A DNA stretch of 64,000 bases from Gammaproteobacteria bacterium (GTDB lineage Bacteria > Pseudomonadota > Gammaproteobacteria > Pseudomonadales > Oleiphilaceae): NCBI GenBank assembly GCA_002747055.1, contig PDSQ01000027.1, forward strand, positions 57,443 to 121,442, in the 5' to 3' direction. The translations under genes and the position numbers were made by a program. The notes beneath the pieces were generated by a model that was not told where the DNA came from, ran no database searches, and saw only the letters and a program-made list of their open reading frames with translations. This document shows, piece by piece, positions 9,106-17,794 of the stretch (positions are counted from its first letter, which is position 1; every line of letters begins with the position of its first letter).

Positions 9106-9849
9106 ATGGATATCTTGAGTATTCTGGGGGTCATTCTCGCTTTTGGCGCGATCATTGGCGGAAACCTTCTCGAAGGTGGTCACGCGCCGGCATTGCTCAA
9201 TGGCCCGGCTGCGGTCATTGTGGTGGGCGGCACTTTTGCGGCCATTTTTATTCAAACGTCTTTTCCTTTGCTGGTTTTCTCCCTGAAACGCCTAAAATGG
9301 GTTTTTGTGCCGCCCTATGTATCGCTGGAAACCGGTATAGAAAAAGTGATCGCCTGGAGTTTGCGGGCACGAAAAAACGGCTTACTCGGGTTGGAGTCGG
9401 TCGCCGAAAAAGAGCGCGAGCCGTTTGCCCAGAAAGCCTTGCAATTGCTTGTCGATGGTACCGAACCGGAAAGTATTCGCAGTATTCTGGAAGTCGAAAT
9501 GCTGACCAGGGAACAGCGGGAAATGGATGCGGCTAAAGTCTATGAAAGTATGGGGGGCTATTCTCCAACCATTGGCATTATCGGTGCCGTTATGGGGTTG
9601 ATTCATGTTATGAGCAATCTGCAGGACCCCAAATTATTGGGCTTGGGTATTGCCACCGCTTTCGTAGCGACGATATACGGAGTGGCTTTTGCCAACTTGT
9701 TTTTATTTCCGGTCGCCAGCAAACTGAAAGAGATTTCCCGAAAACAGGTTGTCTATGGTGAATTGATGATCGAAGGAATCGTTTCGATAGCCGAGGGCGA
9801 GAATCCCAGGGCAATCGAGCATAAGCTGCAAGGCTTTATTCCGGTTTAA
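9106..9849 (+). CDS. motC: Flagellar stator protein MotC (MotA family)
   Basis: A 247-residue MotA/TolQ/ExbB-type membrane protein, with two hydrophobic segments near the N-terminus and two around residues 145-200 (GGYSPTIGIIGAVMGLIHVM and ATIYGVAFANLFLFP). The cytoplasmic loop between them normally contacts the FliG rotor. The position after cheB and before motD matches the second Pseudomonas stator pair, MotCD, used in swarming and viscous media. It starts at the base after the cheB stop. Confidence 0.92.
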   Translation: MDILSILGVILAFGAIIGGNLLEGGHAPALLNGPAAVIVVGGTFAAIFIQTSFPLLVFSLKRLKWVFVPPYVSLETGIEKVIAWSLRARKNGLLGLESVAEKEREPFAQKALQLLVDGTEPESIRSILEVEMLTREQREMDAAKVYESMGGYSPTIGIIGAVMGLIHVMSNLQDPKLLGLGIATAFVATIYGVAFANLFLFPVASKLKEISRKQVVYGELMIEGIVSIAEGENPRAIEHKLQGFIPV

Positions 9850-9921
9850 TCTCCGTCTGGTTGCATGGTGCCTGTCGGCTAGCCCAGGCTGGCGCTGAAT
9901 TTTCAGGAGGTCTTGTTGGCG

Positions 9922-10707
9922 ATGCGTAAAAGAAATCACGAACAACCTGACAATAAAGAACGCTGGCTGGTCTCCTATGCGGATTTTATCACCCTGCTTT
10001 TCGCTTTTTTCGTTGTGATGTACTCGGTGTCATCGGTGAATGAGGGCAAATACAAGGTGTTATCGGAATCACTCGAAGGGGTGTTTAATGCGGCGCAACG
10101 CAGTATTACGCCGATTGCGATTGGTGAGAATGTTTCTTACAGCCAACCTTCGGGGTCGGCGGACATGAACCCGCTACAGGCTATTGTTGTCGGTTCTGGC
10201 GGCGGCGAAGGCGATATGCAAACCGAAGTGAATGCATTTCGGGAAATCGCTGATCGATTTGCCGTGAAGCTCAACGCCCTGGTCACGGATGGATTGGTCA
10301 GTATTAACGAGAACGATGATTGGATCGAGATCGCTTTCAACGAAAAAATTCTTTTTACCAGTGGCGGCGCCGAGCCCCTTTTCGAGTCCTTCCCGGTGAT
10401 GGAAAAAATTGCAACTGTACTCAAAAATACCGATTATGCCATTCTGGTCGAAGGCTTTACCGACAATGTTCCAATTAAAACCAGGCTCTACCCAACCAAC
10501 TGGGAGTTGAGTACCGCACGTGCCGCCGCGATCGTGCGTATGTTGGCGTCTGAGGGTGTTGCCGCAACGCGGATGGCCGCAATAGGTTATGGTAGTACCC
10601 AGCCTGTCGCAAGCAACGAAACGGCACAAGGGCGCCAGAAAAACCGGCGTGTGGTGATTCTGATTTCCAGACAAAATAACGTCAGGGTCAGTTTTAGAGC
10701 CAATTGA
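9922..10707 (+). CDS. motD: Flagellar stator protein MotD (MotB family)
   Basis: A 261-residue partner of MotC. The segment RWLVSYADFITLLFAFFVVM holds the single transmembrane helix with the proton-carrying Asp, and a C-terminal OmpA-like peptidoglycan-binding domain includes GFTDNVPI and NWELSTARAA. ATG 9922 is preferred because CAGGAGGT lies ten bases upstream; TTG codons at 9913 and 9916 sit too close to it. It ends the motCD pair; a 440-base gap separates it from parC. Confidence 0.92.
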   Translation: MRKRNHEQPDNKERWLVSYADFITLLFAFFVVMYSVSSVNEGKYKVLSESLEGVFNAAQRSITPIAIGENVSYSQPSGSADMNPLQAIVVGSGGGEGDMQTEVNAFREIADRFAVKLNALVTDGLVSINENDDWIEIAFNEKILFTSGGAEPLFESFPVMEKIATVLKNTDYAILVEGFTDNVPIKTRLYPTNWELSTARAAAIVRMLASEGVAATRMAAIGYGSTQPVASNETAQGRQKNRRVVILISRQNNVRVSFRAN

Positions 10708-10843
10708 GGGGGCCGCCGCAACAGACCAGTCCTTTTTTCCCATTGCGGATTTTTTGTCATCACTTTCTGTGAGTTTCTGATGCTGCGTTTTGTGCAGAAC
10801 CGTGCTGTCGGAGCTTTCGTGGCAACCTGAACCGGCGCTTTAA

Positions 10844-10860
10844 TTGGCATAAAAATTGCT
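10844..10860 (+). promoter_or_regulatory. Probable sigma-54 (RpoN) promoter upstream of parC
   Basis: TTGGCATAAAAATTGCT carries the GG and GC dinucleotides at exact -24/-12 spacing and matches the TGGCA and TTGC elements. It stands in the 442-base gap between motD and the ParA-like gene, about 290 bases before that gene. I see no other gene in this gap (10708-11149). RpoN drives many flagellar genes in polar-flagellum bacteria, so independent transcription of parC-parP is reasonable. No enhancer site was identified. Confidence 0.6.
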
Positions 10861-11149
10861 ATTTTAAATAACTGTTATTGTCAGTTTGTCGGAAATTGAC
10901 GATATCTGCAATTCTAGTTTATCGAGTGCAACCGCTTGTTCCGGAAAATAAGTGCCTTCTTTGTATTCAGTTAGGGAATGATCTGGCCGATATATAGAAA
11001 GCGATATTAGAACATGCGAATTCGGGTCGAAGCTTAAAGTTTGAGCGACGTCACCATTCGAGATTGGACAGTTTTATACGGCAGCTGATTGGTATATCGC
11101 CCGTTTTCTTGGCCGAGAGATTTTGGCGGGCTATGGCAGCTAGGCACAA

Positions 11150-11938
11150 ATGAAAAGTGAGGGTAGAGTGAAAGTTTGGGCAGTGGCGAACCAGAAAGGC
11201 GGCGTTGGAAAAACGACAACCGCTGTTGCGGTAGGCGGCTTGCTTGCGTCAAAAGGCAAGCGGGTATTGTTGATAGATCTGGATCCCCATGGATCGTTGA
11301 CCAGTTATTTTAAGTACGACCCTGATAGCCTTGAAAAAAGTGCTTTCAATCTTTTTCTGCACAATGGCAGGGTGCCTGAATCATTGCCCGGGCAACTGAT
11401 TGTCGATACTTCCCTGGAAAACCTGAAGTTGCTGCCCGCGTCAACCGCACAGGCAACATTGGAGCGGCGCATGGTTGGCGTGGAGGGAATGGGGTTAATT
11501 ATTTCCAAAACCTTGGCGATACTCTGGGATGATTTTGACTATGTATTGATTGATAACTCACCGTCCGTCGGTGTTGCAATGATCAATTCGTTGGCAGCGA
11601 GTCAGCATATTTTCCTTCCAGTACAAACTGAATTTTTGGCCATTAAAGGTCTGGAGCGAATGATGCACACATTGAAAATGGTTATAAAGTCGCAGAAAAG
11701 TGACTTGGGGTATACCGTGATTCCGACCATGTTTGATCGCCGAACTCTGGCCTCGACGCAGTCGTTGAGAACGTTAAAACGAGAATATGCGGACCATATC
11801 TGGCGATTTGCGATTCCGGTGGATACCAAATTCCGCGACGCGAGTCGACTGGGAGTGGTTCCCAATGAACTCGATGAAAACACTCAGGGTGTGAGAGCCT
11901 ATAAAACTTTGCTATCGGACTTGATCACCAAGGTATGA
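11150..11938 (+). CDS. parC: ParA-like ATPase for polar chemotaxis array placement (ParC)
   Basis: A 262-residue ParA/MinD-family ATPase with the Walker motif KGGVGKTTT near residue 20, followed by LLIDLDPHGSLT and the signature LIDNSPSVGVAMINS. In Vibrio and Pseudomonas the gene in this place directs chemotaxis arrays to the old cell pole and is not the chromosome-partitioning ParA. ATG 11150 is used; GTG 11168 (giving VKVWAVANQKGG) is an equally good start. The stop overlaps the parP start by four bases (ATGA). The symbol follows the Vibrio usage and is unrelated to topoisomerase IV. Confidence 0.87.
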   Translation: MKSEGRVKVWAVANQKGGVGKTTTAVAVGGLLASKGKRVLLIDLDPHGSLTSYFKYDPDSLEKSAFNLFLHNGRVPESLPGQLIVDTSLENLKLLPASTAQATLERRMVGVEGMGLIISKTLAILWDDFDYVLIDNSPSVGVAMINSLAASQHIFLPVQTEFLAIKGLERMMHTLKMVIKSQKSDLGYTVIPTMFDRRTLASTQSLRTLKREYADHIWRFAIPVDTKFRDASRLGVVPNELDENTQGVRAYKTLLSDLITKV

Positions 11939-12912
11939 ACCAGCACGATAAAGGTAAATTGGTCAGCGCCCAACAGGCTATGGAAGAATTCCTGATGGAA
12001 ATGCTGCCGGCTCAAAGTGATTTGCCGGAAAGACTGCAAGCGAACTCGCCTGGATCCTCGGTTCCGGTCACTGCGTCGTCACGTGTTGGTCAGTCGCTGG
12101 ACGCACAAAGTCGCGTCGGGGCCGCGAAATCGGATAACCAATCGGGTCAACAAACTGCGTTGAAAGAGCCGATGTCTCTGCAAACCAAGCTGCTGAAAGC
12201 CAGGTTGGCCAGTGTCATGGAGTCCGCCAGGACGGTGGCTCGGCAGAAAAAAGTGCAGTCTAAGGCATTCGATGAGCCTGCTGCACCGGCACCGGCAGCC
12301 GCTCCGGCACCAGAATTTCTTCCGACAGAATCCCATCCAGCAGAAGCTGCACTAACTGCCTCGCCGATCATAGACCAGCCACGACCCATTGCTGTCAAGG
12401 CTGATATTGCGCGCGTTTCCGTTCCGTTCGTGCCCCCTGGTCCCTGGCTGGATTGTGGTCGGCCGCAATGGGCTGGCGGTAGTTTTCAGATTCTGCTGTT
12501 TACTGTGGCGGGCTTGAAAATGGCGGTGCCCTTGGTTTCTCTGGGTTCGATCAATCCGTTAGTTGGTAATTTGACACCTCTGGTCGGTCGTGCGAAATGG
12601 TTTATTGGTCTGATGCCGGTTCATCAACAAAATGTTCGTGTCGTGGACACCGCGCTATGGGCTATGCCAGATCGCTATCGAGAGGGAATTCGGGAAAACT
12701 ACAAGTACGCGATAGCCTTGGCCGACTCGGACTGGGGGTTGGCTTGTGACGATGTTGCACAAGCTATTACGCTGGCGCCGGAAAAAGTTCGCTGGCGTAC
12801 ACAGCGAAGCAAACGGCCCTGGCTTGCCGGAACGGTGATCGAACATATGTGTGCATTGGTCGATGCGGATATACTGGGGTACCAGCTTAGCCAGTCCCAG
12901 CAAGCAAAGTGA
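11935..12912 (+). CDS. parP: CheW-domain coupling protein ParP
   Basis: A 325-residue protein with a low-complexity, Ala/Pro-rich N-terminal part (APAPAAAPAPE at about residue 118) and a C-terminal CheW-like domain beginning near residue 180 (SFQILLFTVAGLKMAVPL). ParP links ParC to the CheA arrays through this domain. It is coupled to parC by the ATGA overlap. In Pseudomonas a true cheW and a DUF2802 gene follow; here a convergent acyl-CoA synthetase gene begins 50 bases later and no cheW is seen. Confidence 0.87.
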   Translation: MNQHDKGKLVSAQQAMEEFLMEMLPAQSDLPERLQANSPGSSVPVTASSRVGQSLDAQSRVGAAKSDNQSGQQTALKEPMSLQTKLLKARLASVMESARTVARQKKVQSKAFDEPAAPAPAAAPAPEFLPTESHPAEAALTASPIIDQPRPIAVKADIARVSVPFVPPGPWLDCGRPQWAGGSFQILLFTVAGLKMAVPLVSLGSINPLVGNLTPLVGRAKWFIGLMPVHQQNVRVVDTALWAMPDRYREGIRENYKYAIALADSDWGLACDDVAQAITLAPEKVRWRTQRSKRPWLAGTVIEHMCALVDADILGYQLSQSQQAK

Positions 12913-12962
12913 CAGTATCCAGGCTATCACTAAAATTCCAAAGCCGTGTCTCGCTAGGCTGT

Positions 12963-14651
12963 TTAACTATCCTGCGATTCCCAAACAAACCTGACTTTTG
13001 ATTCTCGGTACTTTTCGTACAGTGGGCTGTACTTTCGCTCTACCTCGTTGCGCTTGATTTTCATGGTTGGCGTCAGCATGCCATTTTCAGGCGTCCATAC
13101 GTCACTGACCACAAAAACGCGGGCAATGACTTCATGGTGCTCGAGCTCTTTGTTTACCTCTTCAACCGTTGCAATGATGCTGTCCTCGATTTCGCTTGCG
13201 CTGGCAGGTAAATGCGCTTTCGCTTCCTCGGTCAACTCTACCAATACAAAGGGTTGGGAGTGGCCTGACCCCGCCGCACATACCTGCTCGATGTTTGTAT
13301 TTCGCATCATGAGACTTTCAATCTTGCTCGGCTGAATAAACTTGCCTTTTGATGTTTTGAATACATCTTTGACCCGACCGGTGATGGTCAAATAGCCATC
13401 GCTATCGAGTTCACCTTTGTCGCCAGTATGCAGCCAGCCGTCCCGAATGGTTTCTGCTGTTTTTTCCGGCTCCAGGTAGTAGCCTTTCATCAGAGTCGGA
13501 GAACGTAAGATAATTTCACCCTCATCGGTGATTTTGACTTCATTTCCGGGTAGGACATTGACAGAACCAACGGTGCCTATCTTGACCGCTCCCGGCATGT
13601 TGATGGCCGGGCCGTAAGTCATGTTCTCAGTCATGCCGTAGCCTTCGTTGATTTCTATACCGATTTTGGCATACCACTCAAGTAAGCTAACCGAGATGGG
13701 TGATGCGCCAGAGATGACTATTCTGGCTTTGTTAAGGCCCAGTGCCCTTTTGATTTTTGCTTGAATCAGCCGGTTAACCAAGGGAATCTTCAGTAGTATA
13801 CTCAACTTTTCTTCCGGCAGTTTCGCGAAAATCTGTTGCTGGAATTTCTTCCATATTCTCGGTACGGCGAAGAAAACGGTAGGTAACGTGTCTTGCAGAT
13901 TTTGCGCAAAAGTATCCAGAGACTCGACAAAGGTGACCGGCGCACTGGAATAGGTAGAGCAACCCAGTACCATAAAACGTTCGGCAACATGCGACAGAGG
14001 TAAAAATGACAAGAAGCGATCCTGGGTGTCAACAGACAGGGTTTCGACGCCATTTTGCGAAGCGAAGCTGAAGGTTCCGTAAGTATGCATCACTCCTTTG
14101 GGGTTGCCAGTGGTACCTGAGGTGTAAATCAGGGTCATCAGGTCATCCGCATCATGTATCGGGTTTTCGGAAGTCGGCTCATACTTGGCCAACAGGTCAT
14201 GCCACTTGTGGTCGATTGGGATATCGATAGGGTACGGCATACCGATTCGAATGACATGGGTCGGGATACCAGGCTCCATGCTTTTGGCATCATCGAGCTT
14301 ACCGATAATGATCGCTTTTGATTCGCTGTGCTTTATCACATACTCGATGGAGTCTGGCCCTTGCAGCGGGTAAAGCGGAACGCTGACCATACTGGCCATT
14401 TGGATGGCGTAGTCAGTGATATACCATTCAGCGGCGTTTTTGGCCAGAATGGCAACTCGGTCTCCTTTTTCCAGTCCCAGTCCTGCTAATGCAGAGGCGA
14501 TCCGGCGTGCCTGGTTGTCAATTTCCTTCCAGGTAAATTCGCGATAAACACCGTTAATTGGCTGGCGTAAAAATACCGCATCAGGTGAGGTTTTGACCCA
14601 ATGGGCAATTTTCTCGAGGGGAGTCGGGCAGGTCGTGGTGTTGTCAGTCAT
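12963..14651 (-). CDS. Long-chain acyl-CoA synthetase (AMP-forming)
   Basis: A 562-residue ANL-superfamily enzyme that activates a carboxylic acid, probably a fatty acid, to its acyl-CoA through an acyl-adenylate. The P-loop TLIYTSGTTGNPKGVMH, the motif NEGYGMTEN and the hinge/adenylate segments GWLHTGDKGELDSDGY and GRVKDVF are present. The length and sequence fit the bacterial FadD15-like type better than E. coli FadD. It is monocistronic, convergent with parP and divergent from tpm. The exact substrate cannot be read from sequence. Confidence 0.88.
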   Translation of the reverse strand: MTDNTTTCPTPLEKIAHWVKTSPDAVFLRQPINGVYREFTWKEIDNQARRIASALAGLGLEKGDRVAILAKNAAEWYITDYAIQMASMVSVPLYPLQGPDSIEYVIKHSESKAIIIGKLDDAKSMEPGIPTHVIRIGMPYPIDIPIDHKWHDLLAKYEPTSENPIHDADDLMTLIYTSGTTGNPKGVMHTYGTFSFASQNGVETLSVDTQDRFLSFLPLSHVAERFMVLGCSTYSSAPVTFVESLDTFAQNLQDTLPTVFFAVPRIWKKFQQQIFAKLPEEKLSILLKIPLVNRLIQAKIKRALGLNKARIVISGASPISVSLLEWYAKIGIEINEGYGMTENMTYGPAINMPGAVKIGTVGSVNVLPGNEVKITDEGEIILRSPTLMKGYYLEPEKTAETIRDGWLHTGDKGELDSDGYLTITGRVKDVFKTSKGKFIQPSKIESLMMRNTNIEQVCAAGSGHSQPFVLVELTEEAKAHLPASASEIEDSIIATVEEVNKELEHHEVIARVFVVSDVWTPENGMLTPTMKIKRNEVERKYSPLYEKYRESKVRFVWESQDS

Positions 14652-15038
14652 TTTTTGTCCTATTTTGCTGTTTCAATTATAACTTTCCCACGTCCATTGT
14701 TTTGAACGTTGGATACTAGATTCATTTAAAAACGATTGAAATCGCTCACTTGTTTCGATACCGGCGAGTGCAACTAGTTTTTATTATTTATTCTATTATC
14801 AATTTTTCAGGCCATAACGGCCATTTATCAGAAGGGCTTCTATTATACCCTTATATGGCCTCGTGAAGTGTTGGCCGGTTCACAAGACTATAATAGCGCA
14901 AAAATGCGTTGTGTAATTTGCGCTGTTTGGCACCTTTGAGGATCGATGCCGCCTGCAACTGGCTGAACCGGATTGCTCTGTTACAAGCCTGGTAGTAATC
15001 TTTTTACTTTGATCAATCAGCTAATCGAGGTGGTGACG
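14652..15038. promoter_or_regulatory. Divergent intergenic region with a TATAAT box and inverted repeat before tpm
   Basis: This 387-base gap separates the acyl-CoA synthetase gene from tpm. It holds a perfect TATAAT at 14889-14894, directly followed by an inverted repeat with arms AGCGCAAA (14895-14902) and TTTGCGCT (14917-14924) around 14 bases. No convincing -35 box at normal spacing accompanies the TATAAT. The repeat may be an operator or a transcript hairpin. I see no gene in the gap. Confidence 0.45.
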
Positions 15039-15677
15039 ATGGATGCACAATTCTGGCACGACAGATGGGAATATCGGGATCTGGGATTTCATCAGAAAAG
15101 AGTCAATCCTTTTTTGGCGAGACATTTTTCACGCTTGGGACTGACCTCCGGCAATCGGATGTTTGTGCCTTTGTGTGGTAAAACGTTGGACTCGGTCTGG
15201 CTGTTGTCTGAGGGGATCGAAATAGCCGGCGTGGAATTGAATGAAACCGCGGTTCGGGAGTTTTTTACCGAGCTGGATGTGCAGCCGGATATCAGCCAGT
15301 CCGGTAGGCTGACTCTTTATCGTGCCGATGGCATCCATATCTATGTTGGCGATTTATTCGATTTGACGGCGCAACAGCTGGGGCCGGTCGATGCCATTTA
15401 TGATCGGGCGGCACTGGTTGCACTACCCGATACGATGCGTCAGCGTTATACCCGGCACCTGGTTGATATAGGTCACCATGCACCACAATTATTGATCAGT
15501 TTCGAGTACGATCAAAGTGCGATGGCGGGGCCGCCGTTTTGTGTTGCCGGCGAAGAGATTCACCGCCACTATGATGCTGGTTATGTCATTCAGCGACTTG
15601 ACGCAGCGGAGGTAAGAGGAGGATTGAAGGGCGTGTGCCCCGGCCTGGAAGTTACCTGGCTGTTGGAACGGCGGTAA
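15039..15677 (+). CDS. tpm: Thiopurine S-methyltransferase (bacterial TPMT)
   Basis: A 212-residue SAM-dependent methyltransferase. Bacterial members methylate selenium and tellurium compounds and thiopurines, and some confer tellurite resistance. The family-specific beginning MDAQFWHDRWEYRDLGFHQ and the SAM-site region FVPLCGKTLDSVWLLSEG are clear, followed by GVELNETAVREFF and DAIYDRAALVALP. ATG 15039 was chosen over an upstream in-frame ATG because the family starts at this Met. It stands alone; a decayed gene lies immediately downstream. Confidence 0.93.
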   Translation: MDAQFWHDRWEYRDLGFHQKRVNPFLARHFSRLGLTSGNRMFVPLCGKTLDSVWLLSEGIEIAGVELNETAVREFFTELDVQPDISQSGRLTLYRADGIHIYVGDLFDLTAQQLGPVDAIYDRAALVALPDTMRQRYTRHLVDIGHHAPQLLISFEYDQSAMAGPPFCVAGEEIHRHYDAGYVIQRLDAAEVRGGLKGVCPGLEVTWLLERR

Positions 15678-15703
15678 ACCAGCACTTGCGTTGCCGGGTT
15701 CTG

Positions 15704-16036
15704 TCCGATCCAAACGCGGATATCTGGATTTATACAAAGGCGGCAAGCCCACTGCCTAAGGCAGAAGGTTACGTCGACCCGGACGGTTATTTTGAGTATT
15801 TGCACACTATCAGGCAGAGCGGTGTCCACGGTGAGGCGTTTGGCTATAGAACCGTTAACTCGGATTCGCTTGGCTGGATTGTATCGAGACTGACCGGCAA
15901 GGATCTTGTTCACCTGTTGTCGGAACGTATTTGGAGTAGAGTGGGTGCGGAGCGGGATGGTGGGAAGATTAGCGGGCAACGGTTATTCCCGGAACAGGTG
16001 GTAAACAACATTCAGGCCAGTGGTGACAAAAAAGCC
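15704..16036 (+). pseudogene. Remnant of a beta-lactamase-family serine hydrolase
   Basis: The frame reads DPNADIWIYTKAASPLP, then GYFEYLHTIRQSGVHGEAF, YRTVNSDSLGWIVSRLTGK and LLSERIWSRVGAE. This is the middle of class C beta-lactamase-like hydrolases (the 6-aminohexanoate-dimer hydrolase type), which normally run to about 400 residues. The N-terminal part with the catalytic SxxK is missing. After GAERD the reading jumps to GGKISGQRLFPEQVVNNI, which in relatives lies some 40 residues later, so there is an internal deletion too. The C-terminus is also missing. It is therefore a dead fragment between tpm and the PEP-CTERM gene. Confidence 0.72.
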
Positions 16037-16081
16037 CCAGTTAAACCGAGGCTTTACGAAAATGGTCAAGATTGGTGTAGA

Positions 16082-16675
16082 TCAAGCCGACTTTTTTCTT
16101 CTGGAAAAACCAATTCCAGCCAGGCCCAGGCCCAGCAACGCGAGTGATGCGGGCTCTGGAACGCTAGCACCCGAGTTATCCGGGTTGTTGGCACTGTCTA
16201 CACCGTCCAGCCAAACGCTCCAGCTAGACCCCGTATTTAAAGAGTTGGCTTGCTGATTCCATTCAGACAAAGGAATAGGATTTTGGCTGTCAAAATCAAA
16301 GCCGTCTTGAAGATTGTTGCCGTAGGCAAAATTGTCATAAATGGCGACAGTAAACAGATAATCTCCCGCAGATAAAGAATCAAGACTAAAGCCGGAGTCA
16401 TAGATTGTCTGGGTTGAAGGGTTTATCGAAGCGTTATCGTCGTTTTGATTGATCAAATCACCAGTTGTGGCGTTCCAGAATGCAGTGACTGGGTCAAAAT
16501 TTGTACCATTTTGGAATGAATCAGTCCAAACACGAACATCGGTTGCATCCGTGTCTAGTGTAAAATAGGTGTAAACAACATCATTGTGGTATTGGATGTC
16601 GCCGGTAAAATGGAACAAAGATGCATTGGCAGACCCGGCAGCTGTCAACAAAAGTAAACAAAAGATTTTTTTCAT
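16082..16675 (-). CDS. PEP-CTERM sorted surface protein (DVUA0089-like)
   Basis: A 197-residue secreted protein. It has a signal peptide (MKKIFCLLLLTAAGSANAS) and ends in a textbook PEP-CTERM signal: VPEPASL, a hydrophobic helix, then RRKK. Such tails are cut by an exosortase (EpsH/XrtA type) in Gram-negative bacteria that make extracellular polysaccharide. The body (GDIQYHNDVVYTYFTLD, NQNDDN, SAGDYLFTVAIYDN) resembles DVUA0089-type proteins, whose function is unknown. An upstream in-frame ATG would add 15 residues but spoil the signal peptide. No exosortase gene is in this window. Confidence 0.85.
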   Translation of the reverse strand: MKKIFCLLLLTAAGSANASLFHFTGDIQYHNDVVYTYFTLDTDATDVRVWTDSFQNGTNFDPVTAFWNATTGDLINQNDDNASINPSTQTIYDSGFSLDSLSAGDYLFTVAIYDNFAYGNNLQDGFDFDSQNPIPLSEWNQQANSLNTGSSWSVWLDGVDSANNPDNSGASVPEPASLALLGLGLAGIGFSRRKKSA

Positions 16676-17008
16676 TGTCTTTACCCCTAAAAAGTTGAAC
16701 ATGCAGTGTTTTGTTTGCATGGTTTATGCCTTTTATCGCAATGAGTTGTTTGTTAATGAAAAAACAGATTCTGACAAGTAAAACGTAATGAAGTTTGTAA
16801 AAAAAATGGACACTCAGCTTTGGTAAAAAATCCTGATACTTGTCTTTCGCTGGTGTTATCGTCTGCTTAAAAACGGATTATCGAGGCGGTTTTTCTTGAA
16901 CAGGACTATCGTTTTACTGATTGATACCTGTTTTAGTTATAGTTGTGATGCCATGAATGGTGGATATGGGTGGAGCGTGACAAAACAAGTGGAGTTGGTA
17001 TATTGGAA
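16676..17008. other. Intergenic region between the PEP-CTERM and PhzF genes
   Basis: About 330 AT-rich bases between divergent genes. It must hold promoters for both directions, but I could not pick a convincing -35/-10 pair, RNA or open frame. Confidence 0.4.
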
Positions 17009-17794
17009 ATGGATATATTTGTTGTCGATGCCTTTACAGATCGACAATTCAAAGGCAATCCCGCGGCGGTAGTGCCGGTTACAGATTGGCTTACCAATGA
17101 GTTGATGCAAAGTGTAGCGGCTGAAAACAACTTGTCAGAAACCGCATTTGTAAAATATATTGACAGCAATCAATACGAAATTCGCTGGTTTTCACCGCTG
17201 AAAGAAATTGATTTCTGCGGTCACGCTACCCTGGCGTCGGCTTATGTTTTGTTTCACGAGTTTGGACTTGAGAAAGAGGTCGAATTTATAACGGCTAAAG
17301 TTGGTAACGTGCGGATCCAGCTCAATTCGCAAGGTGATATTGAAATGACTTTTCCTTGTCAAAAGCCGGAGGCAGTTTCAGCCGTACCCGAGCAACTTCT
17401 GGCGGGTCTTTCCAAACCGCCGGTTGAAGTGTTGAAAAACAGACAAGCCTACTTTGCTGTGTTTGACAGTGAACAAGCTATTGTCGAAATGGGTTATGTT
17501 GCCGAACAGCTAAAACAGCTTGCGCCTCTGGATGTTGTCGTGACAGCAAAGTCCAGCCGATATGATTTTGTTTCCCGTTACTTCTGGCCGGCAAATGGTG
17601 GTGAAGAAGACCCTGTTACCGGCTCGATTCACGCTGGCTTAGCCCCTTATTGGGCTGAAAAACTCGCTAAAAAAGACTTGCTCGCTTATCAAGCTTCAAC
17701 CAGGGGTGGTGTGCTGAAATGTGTCGTATCAGGTCAACAGATAGTTGTGTCTGGATCAGGCGTATTGTATCTGAAAGGTAAAATTTATATTTAG
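17009..17794 (+). CDS. PhzF-family isomerase/epimerase
   Basis: A 261-residue member of the PhzF/diaminopimelate-epimerase fold. The N-terminal MDIFVVDAFTD, the NPAAV motif, the catalytic Glu in NNLSETAFV, DFCGHATLASAY and the second-half DPVTGSIHAGLAPYW are all present. Apart from phenazine-making PhzF, most members have unknown substrates. No phenazine genes are nearby, so a specific reaction is not assigned. ATG 17009 is used in preference to an upstream extension. A group II intron remnant begins at its stop codon. Confidence 0.9.
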   Translation: MDIFVVDAFTDRQFKGNPAAVVPVTDWLTNELMQSVAAENNLSETAFVKYIDSNQYEIRWFSPLKEIDFCGHATLASAYVLFHEFGLEKEVEFITAKVGNVRIQLNSQGDIEMTFPCQKPEAVSAVPEQLLAGLSKPPVEVLKNRQAYFAVFDSEQAIVEMGYVAEQLKQLAPLDVVVTAKSSRYDFVSRYFWPANGGEEDPVTGSIHAGLAPYWAEKLAKKDLLAYQASTRGGVLKCVVSGQQIVVSGSGVLYLKGKIYI

